From contig NZ_JANUFF010000003.1 of assembly GCF_024806495.1 (NCBI RefSeq), positions 398,015 to 462,014 of the forward strand: a stretch of DNA of 64,000 bases. The letters run 5' to 3'. A model generated the notes under the pieces. The model ran no database searches, was not told the origin of the DNA, and saw only the letters and a list, made by a program, of their open reading frames with translations. Each line of letters opens with the position of its first letter. Position 1 is the first letter of the stretch. Positions 9,065 through 17,498 of this stretch are shown here, piece by piece. The position numbers were made by a program, and so were the translations under genes. The stretch is from Chryseobacterium sp. JUb7. Lineage in GTDB: Bacteria; Bacteroidota; Bacteroidia; Flavobacteriales; Weeksellaceae.

Positions 9065-9766
9065 ATGGGGAACTTTGATTTAATTACAAACAAAAGATAT
9101 AATTTTAACATAGGAAAGTATATTTCCGAAGGAATTGATCTGTTCAAAAAAGATATCGGAGGTTTTGTATTGGCGACCTTTTTGGCTGTTATTATGAGTA
9201 TTATCCCTTTTTGCGGAATATTGGCAATGGGAAATTTTTATAAGATCTGTAAGAAAGCTGATGAAGGTAGACCGGTACAGGCGGGTGATATTTTTGATTT
9301 TACAGATTTCTGGGTGTACTTTAAATTTTTTGTATTACTTCTGGTTGTAGTTTTTGTATTAATGATCCCGGTGCAGATCACATTAATTCCATTATTTGCT
9401 GCCGCACAGTATGGAGATGATCCCAGCGATATAGGAACAGCCTTATTTGCAGGAGGATTGGGAATCTGGTTCTGCTTATTTATATTATTGATGTTTGCAT
9501 TTTCTGTATCATTTTATTTTGTGCAGCCACTTATTTCAATTTACAGAATACAGAGTGTAAGACAGGCATATTCTCTATCATGGAAAATTGCTAAGAAAAA
9601 TTTCTGGATGATTCTTATTTTTATGATTCTTGCAGGAATTATTTCAGAAATTGGAATATTTGCATGTGGTATTGGTATTTTTCTGACGGCTCCTTTGGGC
9701 CTGTGCATTAAATACATGAGTTTTAAAGACGTTTTAGAAACGCAAAATCAAAAGGTAGGTTTATGA
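9065..9766 (+). CDS. Polytopic inner-membrane protein of unknown function
   Basis: 233 residues with about five or six hydrophobic spans (residues roughly 35-58, 80-105, 120-150, 175-200, 205-222). An N-terminal soluble stretch ends in NIGKYISEGIDLFKKD; this and the GDIFDFTDFW loop recall the DUF975-type and glycerophosphodiester-phosphodiesterase-associated membrane domains, but I cannot assign it to one family with confidence. It is 7 bases after the sigma-54 activator and overlaps the lptE-like gene by four bases (ATGA), so it belongs to the same operon. Confidence 0.7.
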   Translation: MGNFDLITNKRYNFNIGKYISEGIDLFKKDIGGFVLATFLAVIMSIIPFCGILAMGNFYKICKKADEGRPVQAGDIFDFTDFWVYFKFFVLLLVVVFVLMIPVQITLIPLFAAAQYGDDPSDIGTALFAGGLGIWFCLFILLMFAFSVSFYFVQPLISIYRIQSVRQAYSLSWKIAKKNFWMILIFMILAGIISEIGIFACGIGIFLTAPLGLCIKYMSFKDVLETQNQKVGL

Positions 9767-10284
9767 ATAAAATAAAAATAATTTTCGGATTTATTATTCT
9801 TACATTGTTTCATCAGTGTTATTCCTTTACGGGATCTTCTCTTACGGATGAAAAAACCGTGCAGATTAATGAATTTCCAAACAATGCTGCGTTGGTGAAT
9901 CCTGCTTTATCTCAGCAGTTTTCAACGGATATTCAAAACCGATTTTTACAAAGAACAACCTTAAAAGGAACTAAAGAAAACCCTGATATTCTGGTTGAAG
10001 GAGAGATTACAGACTACTCAATTTCGCCGACAACGATCAGCTCGACAACGACCACGACTACAACGGGAGGAGTGATCAATGAGTCTCAGAATAAATTAAC
10101 AATTACAGTGAAGGTGCATTATGAAAACAAAATTCATCCGGATTCCAGTTTCGACAGAACTTATTCCGATGAGGCGGTTTTCAACAATAACTTGTCTCAG
10201 ACAGATATAGAAACTTCACAGGTAAAAATTGTAACAGATAGAATTATCAATAAGATTTTTAACGATATTGTAGCAAACTGGTAA
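9763..10284 (+). CDS. lptE: LptE-like outer-membrane LPS assembly lipoprotein
   Basis: 173 residues with a lipoprotein signal: hydrophobic stretch then lipobox LFHQC (Cys about residue 19). The mature protein starts CYSFTGSSL and continues with KTVQINEFPNNA, LVNPALSQQFSTDIQNRFLQRT and a repeat-like Thr-rich loop, the pattern of the Bacteroidota LptE family in which LptE plugs the LptD barrel for LPS insertion. It overlaps the membrane protein upstream by four bases and is followed after one base by the TPR-like gene. LptE of this phylum is very divergent, so the call rests on pattern and context. Confidence 0.75.
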   Translation: MNKIKIIFGFIILTLFHQCYSFTGSSLTDEKTVQINEFPNNAALVNPALSQQFSTDIQNRFLQRTTLKGTKENPDILVEGEITDYSISPTTISSTTTTTTTGGVINESQNKLTITVKVHYENKIHPDSSFDRTYSDEAVFNNNLSQTDIETSQVKIVTDRIINKIFNDIVANW

Positions 10285-10285
10285 A

Positions 10286-12484
10286 ATGAATCCTAGAGTT
10301 TTAGAATTATTAAAGAACCCAAAAAATATTCAGTCAGAAGACCTCAATCTTTTGAAAGAAGAGATTGATTCTTTTCCTTTTATTCAAAATATCAGGGCAT
10401 TGCATTTGTATGGTATTCACCTTTATGATAAAGCGAATTACCAAAAAGAGCTTTCCATAACTGCCGCTTACACAACAGATAAAAAAATACTTTATCAGTT
10501 GATCAATGGTAAAATTCAACAAAAACAGAAGCCTAAAGTAGAAATTGCTGTTGAAGAAAAAATACCTGAATTCCCTAAAAATACATTTAATTACACCTAT
10601 AAAAGAAGTAATTTTCCTCTAAAAAGAGAGGATAAAGAAACTTCTGCTGAAAATATAATGATTCCCGTTCGACAGCCTGAATCTTCCATAAATCCGGAAA
10701 AGGAAATTATAGAAGAATCTGTAACGGAAAATAAATACGCAGAAGCATCATGTCTGGTTCAAAACAATACACCAGAAATCAAACATGTTTATGTAGATGG
10801 TGAAAGAAACAGGATTTTATTTGAAGGGGAAGAAAATTTCCTTAACGAAGAAAACTCTGAAACTATTGATCTGGAATCCACCTTAGAATCAGGATCTATT
10901 GTTACCCATAAACAGGATTTGGGACAGCTTCAAAATAGTACAGAGAAAGTTTCAGAAATCCCTGCCGAGCCTGAAATTACTGAAGAGTTGAATTCTGAAG
11001 TACCTATTGAATCTGAAAATATTTCGGATGAGAAAATTGCAGAGAGTAAGGAAAATGCAGCCATCAGTGAAGTAGAACCTTTTATGGAAGAGGTAAATAT
11101 TCCTGCAAATGATATTCCGGAAGAAAATACGGAAGAAAGTGCTTCGATTGAAGGTTCAGAAATCCTTCAGGAAGAAGGTGTTGAGTTTACTCCTGAAACT
11201 ATTATTAATGAGGATAAAATTTCCTCAGAAAAAATGGAGGATGAAGTTAAGGATGAGTCTGACATAAGCTTTCATGAAACACAGTCTTTCATGCCGGATG
11301 TGAATATTCCATCTGAAAAATTAGAAGCAACGGAAATTGCCTCCGAAAATAAAGAGTCTGCTGAAGGAAATTCTGATGTTGAATTAAATGACGTGCAGAA
11401 AGACCAGTTGAAAGCATCTGAGGATACTCAAAATGAGGAAGTTGCTGTGGCTGGATCCAATAAGCATGAAGATGAAATGAGACGTCTGATTGAGCGGGTT
11501 GAAAAGAAAATGAAAGAAAGCAAGAAAGTTTCTGATGATCAAAAAACAGAGGAGACTGATGCTGCCAACAATGATATCAGTTTTGCTGAAACTCAAAGTT
11601 TTGAGGTCATTTCTGCTGATGAAAAAACGGCTGAAGATAAACAAGAGGTATCTGACCCCACTGAAGAAGCTCAGGAAGTTGCAGAAGAACCTGTAGAAAC
11701 CAATCAGGAATCTGAAACAGAGAAAGAAATTATAAAAGAATGGAAACCGATGAGTTTTGAGGCTCATGTTCCTGATTCTCTTATTAATAAAGAACAAAAC
11801 AGTCCTCAGTCTGAAGCTGTCAGTAATGAAACTGAAATTTCAGAAAAAGAAAATACCTTACCGGAGCAAGAAGATGTTCAGGAAATCAAAGAAGATCAAT
11901 CTTCAGAACCTGAAATAAATGATGAAGGTTCTGGAAAGCAGGAAATAACAATGATAGAAGAACAGAAAGATGATGAAGCGCCCGTAATGAATGTTTCTTT
12001 CTTTAGTTCTGATATTTCAAGCTGGTCTGCGGAAAAATCTCAACCTGTGTCTGAGCCGGATGCCAAAGAAGAAATGAAAGAGATTCCGGAAAAAGAAGTG
12101 AAAACTCAAAGCGATATAGACAGCAATGTTCCAGGATTTATCAACACTTGGCAAAGCTGGCTGAAAATTGACAGAGAAGAGGAAGAAGAGCCTGTAGAAG
12201 AAAAGAAAGAAATTATAGAGATTAAGAATAAAGTGATTGAAACCTTTATCGAAAATAACCCGAAAATTTCTCAACTTAAAGAAGAGTCTGCTTACGTTAT
12301 AAAGGAAAGAAATGATGATATTTCACACTTAATGACCGAGACGTTGGCTACTTTATACTTCGAACAGAAATTGTATACAAAAGCGATCAAGGCATTTGAA
12401 ATATTAATTAAAAAGACACCTGAAAAGAAAGCTTATTTTGAAGAGAAAATTCAGAACATAAAAGATTTTAGAAGTAAAAACTAA
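10286..12484 (+). CDS. Long acidic protein with C-terminal TPR-like segment
   Basis: 732 residues. A short folded N-terminal domain (about residues 1-90: LLKEEIDSFPFIQNIRALHLYGIHLYDK) is followed by a very long, Glu/Ser/Asn-rich low-complexity stretch (about 120-660) with near-repeats such as FHETQSFMPDVNIPSEK and FAETQSFEVISADEK. The end (about 690-732) reads as one tetratricopeptide-type helical pair: TETLATLYFEQKLYTKAIKAFEILIKKTPEKKAYFEEKI. No signal peptide, so cytoplasmic. It starts 1 base after lptE and closes the operon. The acidic linker and the short TPR suggest a scaffold or adaptor; its role is unknown. Confidence 0.7.
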   Translation: MNPRVLELLKNPKNIQSEDLNLLKEEIDSFPFIQNIRALHLYGIHLYDKANYQKELSITAAYTTDKKILYQLINGKIQQKQKPKVEIAVEEKIPEFPKNTFNYTYKRSNFPLKREDKETSAENIMIPVRQPESSINPEKEIIEESVTENKYAEASCLVQNNTPEIKHVYVDGERNRILFEGEENFLNEENSETIDLESTLESGSIVTHKQDLGQLQNSTEKVSEIPAEPEITEELNSEVPIESENISDEKIAESKENAAISEVEPFMEEVNIPANDIPEENTEESASIEGSEILQEEGVEFTPETIINEDKISSEKMEDEVKDESDISFHETQSFMPDVNIPSEKLEATEIASENKESAEGNSDVELNDVQKDQLKASEDTQNEEVAVAGSNKHEDEMRRLIERVEKKMKESKKVSDDQKTEETDAANNDISFAETQSFEVISADEKTAEDKQEVSDPTEEAQEVAEEPVETNQESETEKEIIKEWKPMSFEAHVPDSLINKEQNSPQSEAVSNETEISEKENTLPEQEDVQEIKEDQSSEPEINDEGSGKQEITMIEEQKDDEAPVMNVSFFSSDISSWSAEKSQPVSEPDAKEEMKEIPEKEVKTQSDIDSNVPGFINTWQSWLKIDREEEEEPVEEKKEIIEIKNKVIETFIENNPKISQLKEESAYVIKERNDDISHLMTETLATLYFEQKLYTKAIKAFEILIKKTPEKKAYFEEKIQNIKDFRSKN

Positions 12485-12586
12485 ATCTATCTGGAAGACA
12501 AGCACTTTTGTGAGGGTATATAATAATGCTTTTCCTTTTGCATATGGAGTTTTATCAGCAAATATAATCGAGCATAAAAATAGCAA

Positions 12587-12618
12587 AAAAGACTGAGTGA
12601 TAAACTTAGTCTTTTTTT
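12587..12618. terminator. Bidirectional terminator between convergent genes
   Basis: Stem AAAAGACTGAG / CTTAGTCTTTT (one G-U pair) with A-run on one side and seven T on the other, about 100 bases after the TPR-like gene and at the very end of the leftward DUF4126 gene. It can serve both strands. Confidence 0.8.
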
Positions 12619-13225
12619 ATGTGTAATGAACTGGCTTTTTCCTGTTCCTTAATTTTTTCCATGCCTTTCTTCCCAGAATGACAATGCATACAATGGTTAA
12701 AATCGCGAGAATGACAGCAATTATAGGTGCAGCCATTGCCAAAATAGACATAATCCCTGCTCCGGCGGTTTCGGTTGTTCCTACCACAGAATTTCCTAAT
12801 CCTCCTGTTGTTGCGGTAGAGGCAGCACGGATTCCTGCAAAACCGGAACTTATCGTAGCCGCAGTTCCGCCCCCTGCAATTAATGCCAGTCCCCATTGTG
12901 CAAATGATCCGATATCAGCAAACTGGCTCGCAAATAATACGGAACCGGCAATCGTTGCCAGCGGAACCGATAAGGTATCCAACAGATGATCAATAAATGG
13001 AATGTAATAGGCTAGGACTTCAACAACCATTGCTATTGCAGTCGTAATAAGAGTGGGAAGCCCGGCAAGCCATTCGAACTGTTCACTCATCGGGATCCAG
13101 TTAAAATAAGACGCTAGACTGACGGCAAATAAAGGTAGGAAAACCCTGAAACCTGTTGCTGCAGCCAAACCGATACCTATAAAGGCACTTAAGATATAGG
13201 GTAAATAGGGAATATTGTCTAACAT
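12617..13225 (-). CDS. DUF4126-family membrane protein
   Basis: 202 residues, strongly hydrophobic with about five spans. The pattern IGIGLAAATGFRVFLPLFAVSLA near the N-terminus, then GLPTLITTAIAMVVEVLAYYIPFIDHLLDTLSVPLATIAG, is characteristic of DUF4126 proteins, small integral membrane proteins of unknown role. A glycine/alanine-rich stretch (residues about 115-150) follows and the C-terminus is basic (RKAWKKLRNRKKP), placing it in the cytoplasm by the positive-inside rule. A single-gene unit on the minus strand, convergent with the sigma-54 operon. An open frame on the opposite strand inside it is a shadow. Confidence 0.82.
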   Translation of the reverse strand: MLDNIPYLPYILSAFIGIGLAAATGFRVFLPLFAVSLASYFNWIPMSEQFEWLAGLPTLITTAIAMVVEVLAYYIPFIDHLLDTLSVPLATIAGSVLFASQFADIGSFAQWGLALIAGGGTAATISSGFAGIRAASTATTGGLGNSVVGTTETAGAGIMSILAMAAPIIAVILAILTIVCIVILGRKAWKKLRNRKKPVHYT

Positions 13226-13350
13226 ATTAATTTTCAGATTATTTGTTTCCTTTAAAGTTACAAAAAATAATATTCTTAAAAATTAATCTGTAGAACTACC
13301 GGAAAATATCCACAATTGACCAGTGAAAACTTATATAATTAAAATAAAAA

Positions 13351-13725
13351 TTAAGACTTTTTCTGGACCTGGCAAAGCTTAATAAACTGAGCCTCCACAT
13401 CCTGAAACTTTTGAGGCAATTCCGGAGAAGCCCAAAAAAGCATTGCCATTGTTTTTTCTCCGAAGGCTTCTTTAAAAAGGTCCTTGTTCAGACGGTAACA
13501 TTCACGTAGAAGTCTTTTTATACGATTTCTGTGAACTGCCTTTTTAAAATATCTTTTAGAAACTGAAACCGTAAATTTTGTAGATGCCACAGGAAAACGG
13601 GGCTTGTCTTTCAGTATAATTATTCTCAAATTTCCATGAGTTCTCCATTTACCTTTTTCAAAAAGTAAGGTGATTTCAGTTTTGGCTTTTAGCTTTTCTG
13701 CTCTGGGATATTTAGAATCTGTCAT
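13351..13725 (-). CDS. rnpA: Ribonuclease P protein component
   Basis: 124 residues, the usual length for RnpA, which assists the RNase P RNA in 5' maturation of tRNA precursors. The signature is intact: KRYFKKAVHRNRIKRLLRECYRLNK (residues about 58-82) is the basic RNR helix that binds precursor tRNA, preceded by RFPVASTKFTVSVSK for the central cleft strand. In many bacteria rnpA sits next to rpmH and dnaA; neither is present here, as is common in Bacteroidota. It is downstream of tcdA with a long palindromic repeat in between. Confidence 0.93.
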   Translation of the reverse strand: MTDSKYPRAEKLKAKTEITLLFEKGKWRTHGNLRIIILKDKPRFPVASTKFTVSVSKRYFKKAVHRNRIKRLLRECYRLNKDLFKEAFGEKTMAMLFWASPELPQKFQDVEAQFIKLCQVQKKS

Positions 13726-13759
13726 TTACGGGCTGTAAATATAGTATTTGTTTTTATGT

Positions 13760-13836
13760 TTTTCCCACAGGTTTCAAAAATCTATGACGAAAATATTCTC
13801 CGTCATTTGTGAAAACCTGTGAAATCTGTGGGAAAA
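13760..13836. repeat. Palindromic intergenic repeat between tcdA and rnpA
   Basis: Perfect outer arms TTTTCCCACAG (13760-13770) and CTGTGGGAAAA (13826-13836) with an inner pair ATGACG (13784-13789) / CGTCAT (13801-13806). The 77-base unit would fold into one long hairpin. It shares 19 identical bases (13769-13787) with a second palindrome at 59159-59177, so it belongs to a dispersed family. Confidence 0.8.
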
Positions 13837-13839
13837 TTT

Positions 13840-14565
13840 TTAGTCTTTATTCAATAAATGATTAATAACTTCCGAAGCGGTGTACAGACCGAAAATTGCG
13901 GGCATATAACTTATGGTCCCGTAAAAAGATCTTTTATAATTGGTTCCGTCAGTCATTTTCAGACTTTCTTCATCCTGAATGTCATTGGCAAAAACACAAC
14001 GTACTCCCTTATCGATTTTTTCTTTCTTCAATCTCTTTCTTACCTGTCTTGCAAGGTGGCAGTGTTCAGTCTTGCTGATGTCTCTTACCATTACCTTGCT
14101 GGGATCGGTTTTTCCACCAGCACCCATGGAGCTTACAATTTTTATTCTTCTTCTTTTGGCAGCGATAATAAGACAAAGCTTCGGCGTTACACTGTCAATA
14201 CAATCCAGAACATAATCAAATTTTGCAGAATCCAATACTTCATCCATTCTTTCAGGATTTAGAAATTCATTGATTTTAACTAAATTAAGCGTTGGATTAA
14301 TGTCTAAAAGTCTCTCTGCAACAACATCTACTTTGTGCTTTCCAACGGTGGAATGTAATGCAGGTAACTGCCTGTTAATGTTTGTGATGTCAACAGTATC
14401 TCCGTCCACAATTGTCATGTTGCCGACTCCGGCTCTTGCAAGAAATTCGGCTGCAAAAGAACCGACTCCACCTAAACCAACTACCAAGACGGTCGCCTTA
14501 TTAAGTTTTTCCAATCCTTCTTCTTTTATCAGAAGCTCCGTTCTTTCCAACCAGTACTTATCCAT
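13840..14565 (-). CDS. tcdA: tRNA threonylcarbamoyladenosine dehydratase (ThiF/MoeB fold)
   Basis: 241 residues, E1-like ATP-dependent enzyme predicted to cyclise t6A37 of ANN-decoding tRNAs to ct6A. The adenylation domain begins with VLVVGLGGVGSFAAEFLARAGVG (Rossmann glycine loop, residues about 25-47), then VDGDTVDITNINRQ with the conserved Asp and Asn-x-x-Arg that bind ATP, followed by DCIDSVTPKLCLI and SSMGAGGKTDPSKV, the latter diagnostic of TcdA (CsdL) rather than ThiF or MoeB. Its start overlaps the end of the TatD-like gene by eight bases (ATGGATAA), so they form an operon. Confidence 0.88.
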   Translation of the reverse strand: MDKYWLERTELLIKEEGLEKLNKATVLVVGLGGVGSFAAEFLARAGVGNMTIVDGDTVDITNINRQLPALHSTVGKHKVDVVAERLLDINPTLNLVKINEFLNPERMDEVLDSAKFDYVLDCIDSVTPKLCLIIAAKRRRIKIVSSMGAGGKTDPSKVMVRDISKTEHCHLARQVRKRLKKEKIDKGVRCVFANDIQDEESLKMTDGTNYKRSFYGTISYMPAIFGLYTASEVINHLLNKD

Positions 14566-15184
14566 TTTGTATTGTCTCTAAATTTTCTAAAATTTGTTCG
14601 TTTAACCTTTCCAAAGAAATTCCTTTGATTTCCGCAGCTTTCTGATACAGTTCTTCAATTATAAAATCATCATTATCTGTTTCCAAAAAGACTTTATCCA
14701 AAGGAGTCATTTTCAAAGTATTTTGCAAAGATAAATTATACAAAACTGCTTTTCCAAAACTCAGATAAAAATTATTTTTAAGTAAATCCTCTGCGATGCC
14801 CTGTTTTTTATTAAAACCATGAATAATCATAGCTTGTTCAGCGTATTTTTTAAAGGAAATGACCTCGTAAAATTTTCTTACGCAATGGATGATTAAGGGT
14901 TTTTTCACGTCATTAGATATTTTTATCTGTCTTAAAAAAACGTCTTCCTGGGTTTTTTGATCTACGTTGGAAAAAGAATCCAGCCCGCATTCTCCAATGG
15001 CAAAACATCGATCATTTATATTGGATTGCAGCCAGTGGAATTGAGAGTCCAGCATATCAATATTGATTTCTTTAGGATGAATTCCTACAGAAAACGCGAA
15101 ATCAGGCGGAATGTTTTCCGGGTTTACATTATAAATTCCGTACCCGATATATTTCTTATGGTGATGAAAATCAAAAAAATCCAT
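14558..15184 (-). CDS. TatD-family metal-dependent hydrolase (short)
   Basis: 208 residues of amidohydrolase-type barrel. Metal ligands can be followed: FHHHK near the start in place of the common D-x-H-x-H, then AIGECGLD (Glu about residue 93), LIIHCVR (His about 128), MIIHGF (His about 149) and FLETDND (Asp about 191). TatD proteins are typically about 255-265 residues, so this one is short, mostly by loss of loops and the N-terminal strand; such short versions are common in Flavobacteriia. TatD enzymes are 3'-5' DNA exonucleases or deoxyribonucleases in some species, but the substrate here is unknown. Overlaps tcdA downstream. Confidence 0.8.
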   Translation of the reverse strand: MDFFDFHHHKKYIGYGIYNVNPENIPPDFAFSVGIHPKEINIDMLDSQFHWLQSNINDRCFAIGECGLDSFSNVDQKTQEDVFLRQIKISNDVKKPLIIHCVRKFYEVISFKKYAEQAMIIHGFNKKQGIAEDLLKNNFYLSFGKAVLYNLSLQNTLKMTPLDKVFLETDNDDFIIEELYQKAAEIKGISLERLNEQILENLETIQNG

Positions 15185-15224
15185 TTGTCAAAAATAAGAT
15201 TATTTAGAATTAATGTAAAATTCT

Positions 15225-15238
15225 TAAACGAACGTTTA
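15225..15238. promoter_or_regulatory. Inverted repeat, possible TetR operator
   Basis: TAAACG-AA-CGTTTA, a 14-base inverted repeat in the 99-base region between the divergent TatD-like and TetR genes, 46 bases before the TetR start. Placement and symmetry fit autoregulation; binding is not shown. Confidence 0.45.
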
Positions 15239-15283
15239 TAAATTTGTTAAAAATTTCTTAACTTTACCTGAAAGCAACACTTC

Positions 15284-15913
15284 ATGAAAAAAAAATTTAC
15301 GGAAAAACAAATTCATATTTTAGACATTGCAGAAGAGCTTATCGCAAAAAAAGGCTATGAGGGAACATCGGTGAGAGATATCTGTTCCAAAGCCAATATC
15401 AATGTAGCGATGATCTCCTATTATTTCGGATCTAAGGAGAAAATGATGTCTTACCTTTACCAATACAGAGTTTTAAAAACCAGAGAAAATTTTTCTGAAT
15501 TTGCAGATACCATTAAAGATGGTAAGCCCGAAATGCAGATGAAGGAAATTATAAAGTACATTGTTTCTCAGTTATTTAAATATAATTATTTCCACGGATT
15601 TGTGACTCAGGAACTTCGTCATACAGAAAATCTGAAAGATGAATTGTTGGATTTCTATCAGTTATTTGTCAAAAAACTGGATGAGGTGATTAAAAAAGGG
15701 GTCACATCAGGAGTTTTTACTTTTACTCCGAAACCTGAAGATATTCTGACCACGATTATCGGGTCTACTTTATTTGTTATCCGAAACAAAAATTTTTACG
15801 AATTATATGTTCCGAGCAAAAATGAGGAAACTTACTCCAAAGAAGCCGAAAAAAAGGTAAGAATGAATCTCTTACTCAGTGTTTTTGCAATTTTGGGATA
15901 CGCTGCGGACTAA
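15284..15913 (+). CDS. TetR/AcrR-family transcriptional regulator
   Basis: 209 residues. The N-terminal HTH is textbook TetR: ILDIAEELIAKKGYEGTSVRDICSKANINVAMISYYFGSKEKMM (residues about 10-53), where YYFGSKE is the recognition-helix end. The C-terminal ligand and dimer domain (about 60-209) is not similar to any group I can name. Transcribed away from tatD-tcdA-rnpA; an inverted repeat lies between. No efflux pump or enzyme adjoins it, so the target cannot be inferred from neighbours. Confidence 0.85.
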   Translation: MKKKFTEKQIHILDIAEELIAKKGYEGTSVRDICSKANINVAMISYYFGSKEKMMSYLYQYRVLKTRENFSEFADTIKDGKPEMQMKEIIKYIVSQLFKYNYFHGFVTQELRHTENLKDELLDFYQLFVKKLDEVIKKGVTSGVFTFTPKPEDILTTIIGSTLFVIRNKNFYELYVPSKNEETYSKEAEKKVRMNLLLSVFAILGYAAD

Positions 15914-15960
15914 AATTACGTTAAATAATCATAAAAAAAAATCTATTGGCAAAAAAGTTA

Positions 15961-15968
15961 TATTTTTG
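15961..15968 (+). promoter_or_regulatory. -7 box upstream of bamD
   Basis: TATTTTTG followed by CA, about 48 bases before the bamD start. A TTG at 15946 is too close (12 bases) for the normal -33 element. Confidence 0.4.
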
Positions 15969-16016
15969 CAAATTAGTAAATCGGTGGTATAGTCCGAAAA
16001 CTGTTGAATTTTTTAT

Positions 16017-17012
16017 ATGAAAAAATATATTTTAGGTCTTTTTGCTGTAGCAGTGGTAACATCATGCGTGAGTCAGCAGGAAAAAGCAATGAAAAGTGCT
16101 GATAAAAATTTCATTTTAAAAGCAGCGAATGACAACTTTGCTAAAAAGAAGTGGAAGAACGCTTTGGCTCTTTATGACAGGCTTGCCAATCTTGTTGCCG
16201 GTACTGATGATTTTCCGAATGTAGGTTTTAATACGGCCTATGCGAATTATTACGATAAAAACTTTAAACTCGCGGGGCATCAGTTCAAAAACTTTGCGGT
16301 AAGTTTTCCAAAAGATCCGAGAGCAGAAGAGGCGGCTTATATGTCGGCTTTATGTTACTATGAAGGATCTATGGATTATAACCTGGACCAGACAAGTACT
16401 GAATTGGCGATTAATGAGCTTCAGGATTTCCTGAACAATTATCCGAATTCCGAGAGATCTAAGAATATCACGACATTAATCGATGAACTGTCTTATAAGC
16501 TTGAATTTAAAGCATATGAAAATGCAAGACAGTATTTCAATATGGGAGATTATAAAGCGGCAAACGTTGCTTTAGAAAATGTATTGGAAGATTTCCCAAG
16601 TACAAAGCTTCGTCCGAAAATTTATGATTATATGATGAAGTCTCGCTACGAACTGGCTGCGAAATCTATTTATGATCTTAAAGACGAACGTATTGAAAGC
16701 GCATTGTCATTTACAAGACAGGTAGAAAAAGATCTTCCAAATACGGAATATTCTAAAGCTGCTTTGGACTTGAGACAGAAACTGGAAAAAGAGAAGAAGG
16801 ATTTTGTTATTGTAAAAAAGAATACAGAAGCTAGAATTGCTGCATTAACGGCAAGACAGAAAAAAGAAGCAGATAAGCTGGCTACGCAGAATAAAACGGA
16901 GCAGCAAATGAAGGATCAGCTAGATGCACAGAAGAAAGCAATGCAGATCCAGAGGGATAGTGCGGCACTTCAGACACCTCCTCCCGCTGCGACTTTCAAA
17001 ATTCAAAGATAA
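16017..17012 (+). CDS. bamD: Outer membrane protein assembly factor BamD
   Basis: 331 residues, lipoprotein with signal MKKYILGLFAVAVVTSC and lipidated Cys about residue 17. The mature region is helical TPR-type: KKWKNALALYDRLANLV, FKLAGHQFKNFAVSFPKDPRAEEAAYMSALCYY, ELQDFLNNYPNSERSKNI and ALENVLEDFPSTKLRPKIYDYM, the hallmarks of BamD/YfiO, essential partner of BamA in barrel insertion. The last ~70 residues form a Lys/Glu/Gln-rich coiled coil (KKNTEARIAALTARQKKEADK) longer than in E. coli BamD (245 aa), as usual in Bacteroidota. Next gene rpoZ starts 41 bases later, an arrangement conserved in the group. Confidence 0.92.
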   Translation: MKKYILGLFAVAVVTSCVSQQEKAMKSADKNFILKAANDNFAKKKWKNALALYDRLANLVAGTDDFPNVGFNTAYANYYDKNFKLAGHQFKNFAVSFPKDPRAEEAAYMSALCYYEGSMDYNLDQTSTELAINELQDFLNNYPNSERSKNITTLIDELSYKLEFKAYENARQYFNMGDYKAANVALENVLEDFPSTKLRPKIYDYMMKSRYELAAKSIYDLKDERIESALSFTRQVEKDLPNTEYSKAALDLRQKLEKEKKDFVIVKKNTEARIAALTARQKKEADKLATQNKTEQQMKDQLDAQKKAMQIQRDSAALQTPPPAATFKIQR

Positions 17013-17016
17013 TTCG

Positions 17017-17024
17017 TAAATTTG
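17017..17024 (+). promoter_or_regulatory. -7 box upstream of rpoZ
   Basis: TAAATTTG followed by CC, 29 bases before the rpoZ start and right after the bamD stop, suggesting rpoZ has its own promoter as well as read-through. No clear -33 element. Confidence 0.4.
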
Positions 17025-17053
17025 CCATCTTAAAATAATTTAATTTTCTCAAA

Positions 17054-17377
17054 ATGAGTGTAAAAGATACAAAAGCAGAAGTAAATACTATCACTTACGA
17101 TAAGGATAAGATTGAAGATAAAGTAGGTTCAATCTATGAAGCTATTGTTATCATGGGAAAGAGAGCAGAGCAGATCAATGCTGAAATTCGTACTGAGTTA
17201 CACAACAAGTTAGACGAGTTTGCTGTTCACAATTCTACATTAGAAGAAGTTTTCGAAAACAGAGAACAGATTGAGATCTCTAAACATTACGAAAAACTTC
17301 CGAAACCAACTTCTATCGCTGTTGAAGAATGGCTGAATGAAGATATCTATTTCAGAAAAACAGAAGATAGAAAATAA
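17054..17377 (+). CDS. rpoZ: DNA-directed RNA polymerase omega subunit (Bacteroidota type)
   Basis: 107 residues. The Bacteroidota omega/Rpb6-like family is recognised by VGSIYEAIVIMGKRAEQINAEIRTELHNKLDEF (residues about 26-58), where the helix MGKRAEQI corresponds to the conserved A-R-A-x-Q motif of omega that latches onto the beta-prime C-terminus. The acidic tail (VEEWLNEDIYFRKTEDRK) is typical. Position between bamD and coaBC is the conserved location in Flavobacteriia. Confidence 0.88.
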   Translation: MSVKDTKAEVNTITYDKDKIEDKVGSIYEAIVIMGKRAEQINAEIRTELHNKLDEFAVHNSTLEEVFENREQIEISKHYEKLPKPTSIAVEEWLNEDIYFRKTEDRK

Positions 17378-17399
17378 ACATTCGTGTTTTTTATATATG

Positions 17400-17440
17400 A
17401 AGGTCATAAGAGAATCATTTCTTTTATGACCTTTGTTGTT
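17400..17440 (+). terminator. Terminator-like hairpin after rpoZ
   Basis: Stem AAGGTCATAA (17400-17409) / TTATGACCTT (17424-17433). The following T-run is interrupted (TTGTTGTTT), so it may be partial and let some transcription reach coaBC. Confidence 0.6.
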
Positions 17441-17498
17441 TAAGAAACGGGTTTGTGGGAAAAAATAAGTAATTTAGTATTTTAAAAATTTAAACTAC

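Noticed and set aside
11384..11797. 137-codon open frame on the minus strand opposite the acidic protein gene
   Set aside because: Mirror of Glu/Asp-rich codons gives Phe/Leu-rich nonsense; no start signal.
12678..12989. 103-codon open frame on + opposite DUF4126 gene
   Set aside because: Lies fully inside the well-supported minus-strand gene and has low-complexity Ala/Val/Pro composition typical of a shadow frame.
15946..15970. Sigma-54 -24/-12 promoter upstream of bamD (TTGGCA and TTTGCA)
   Set aside because: The GG and GC dinucleotides are about 20 bases apart, not the required 12, so only the -7 box is kept.
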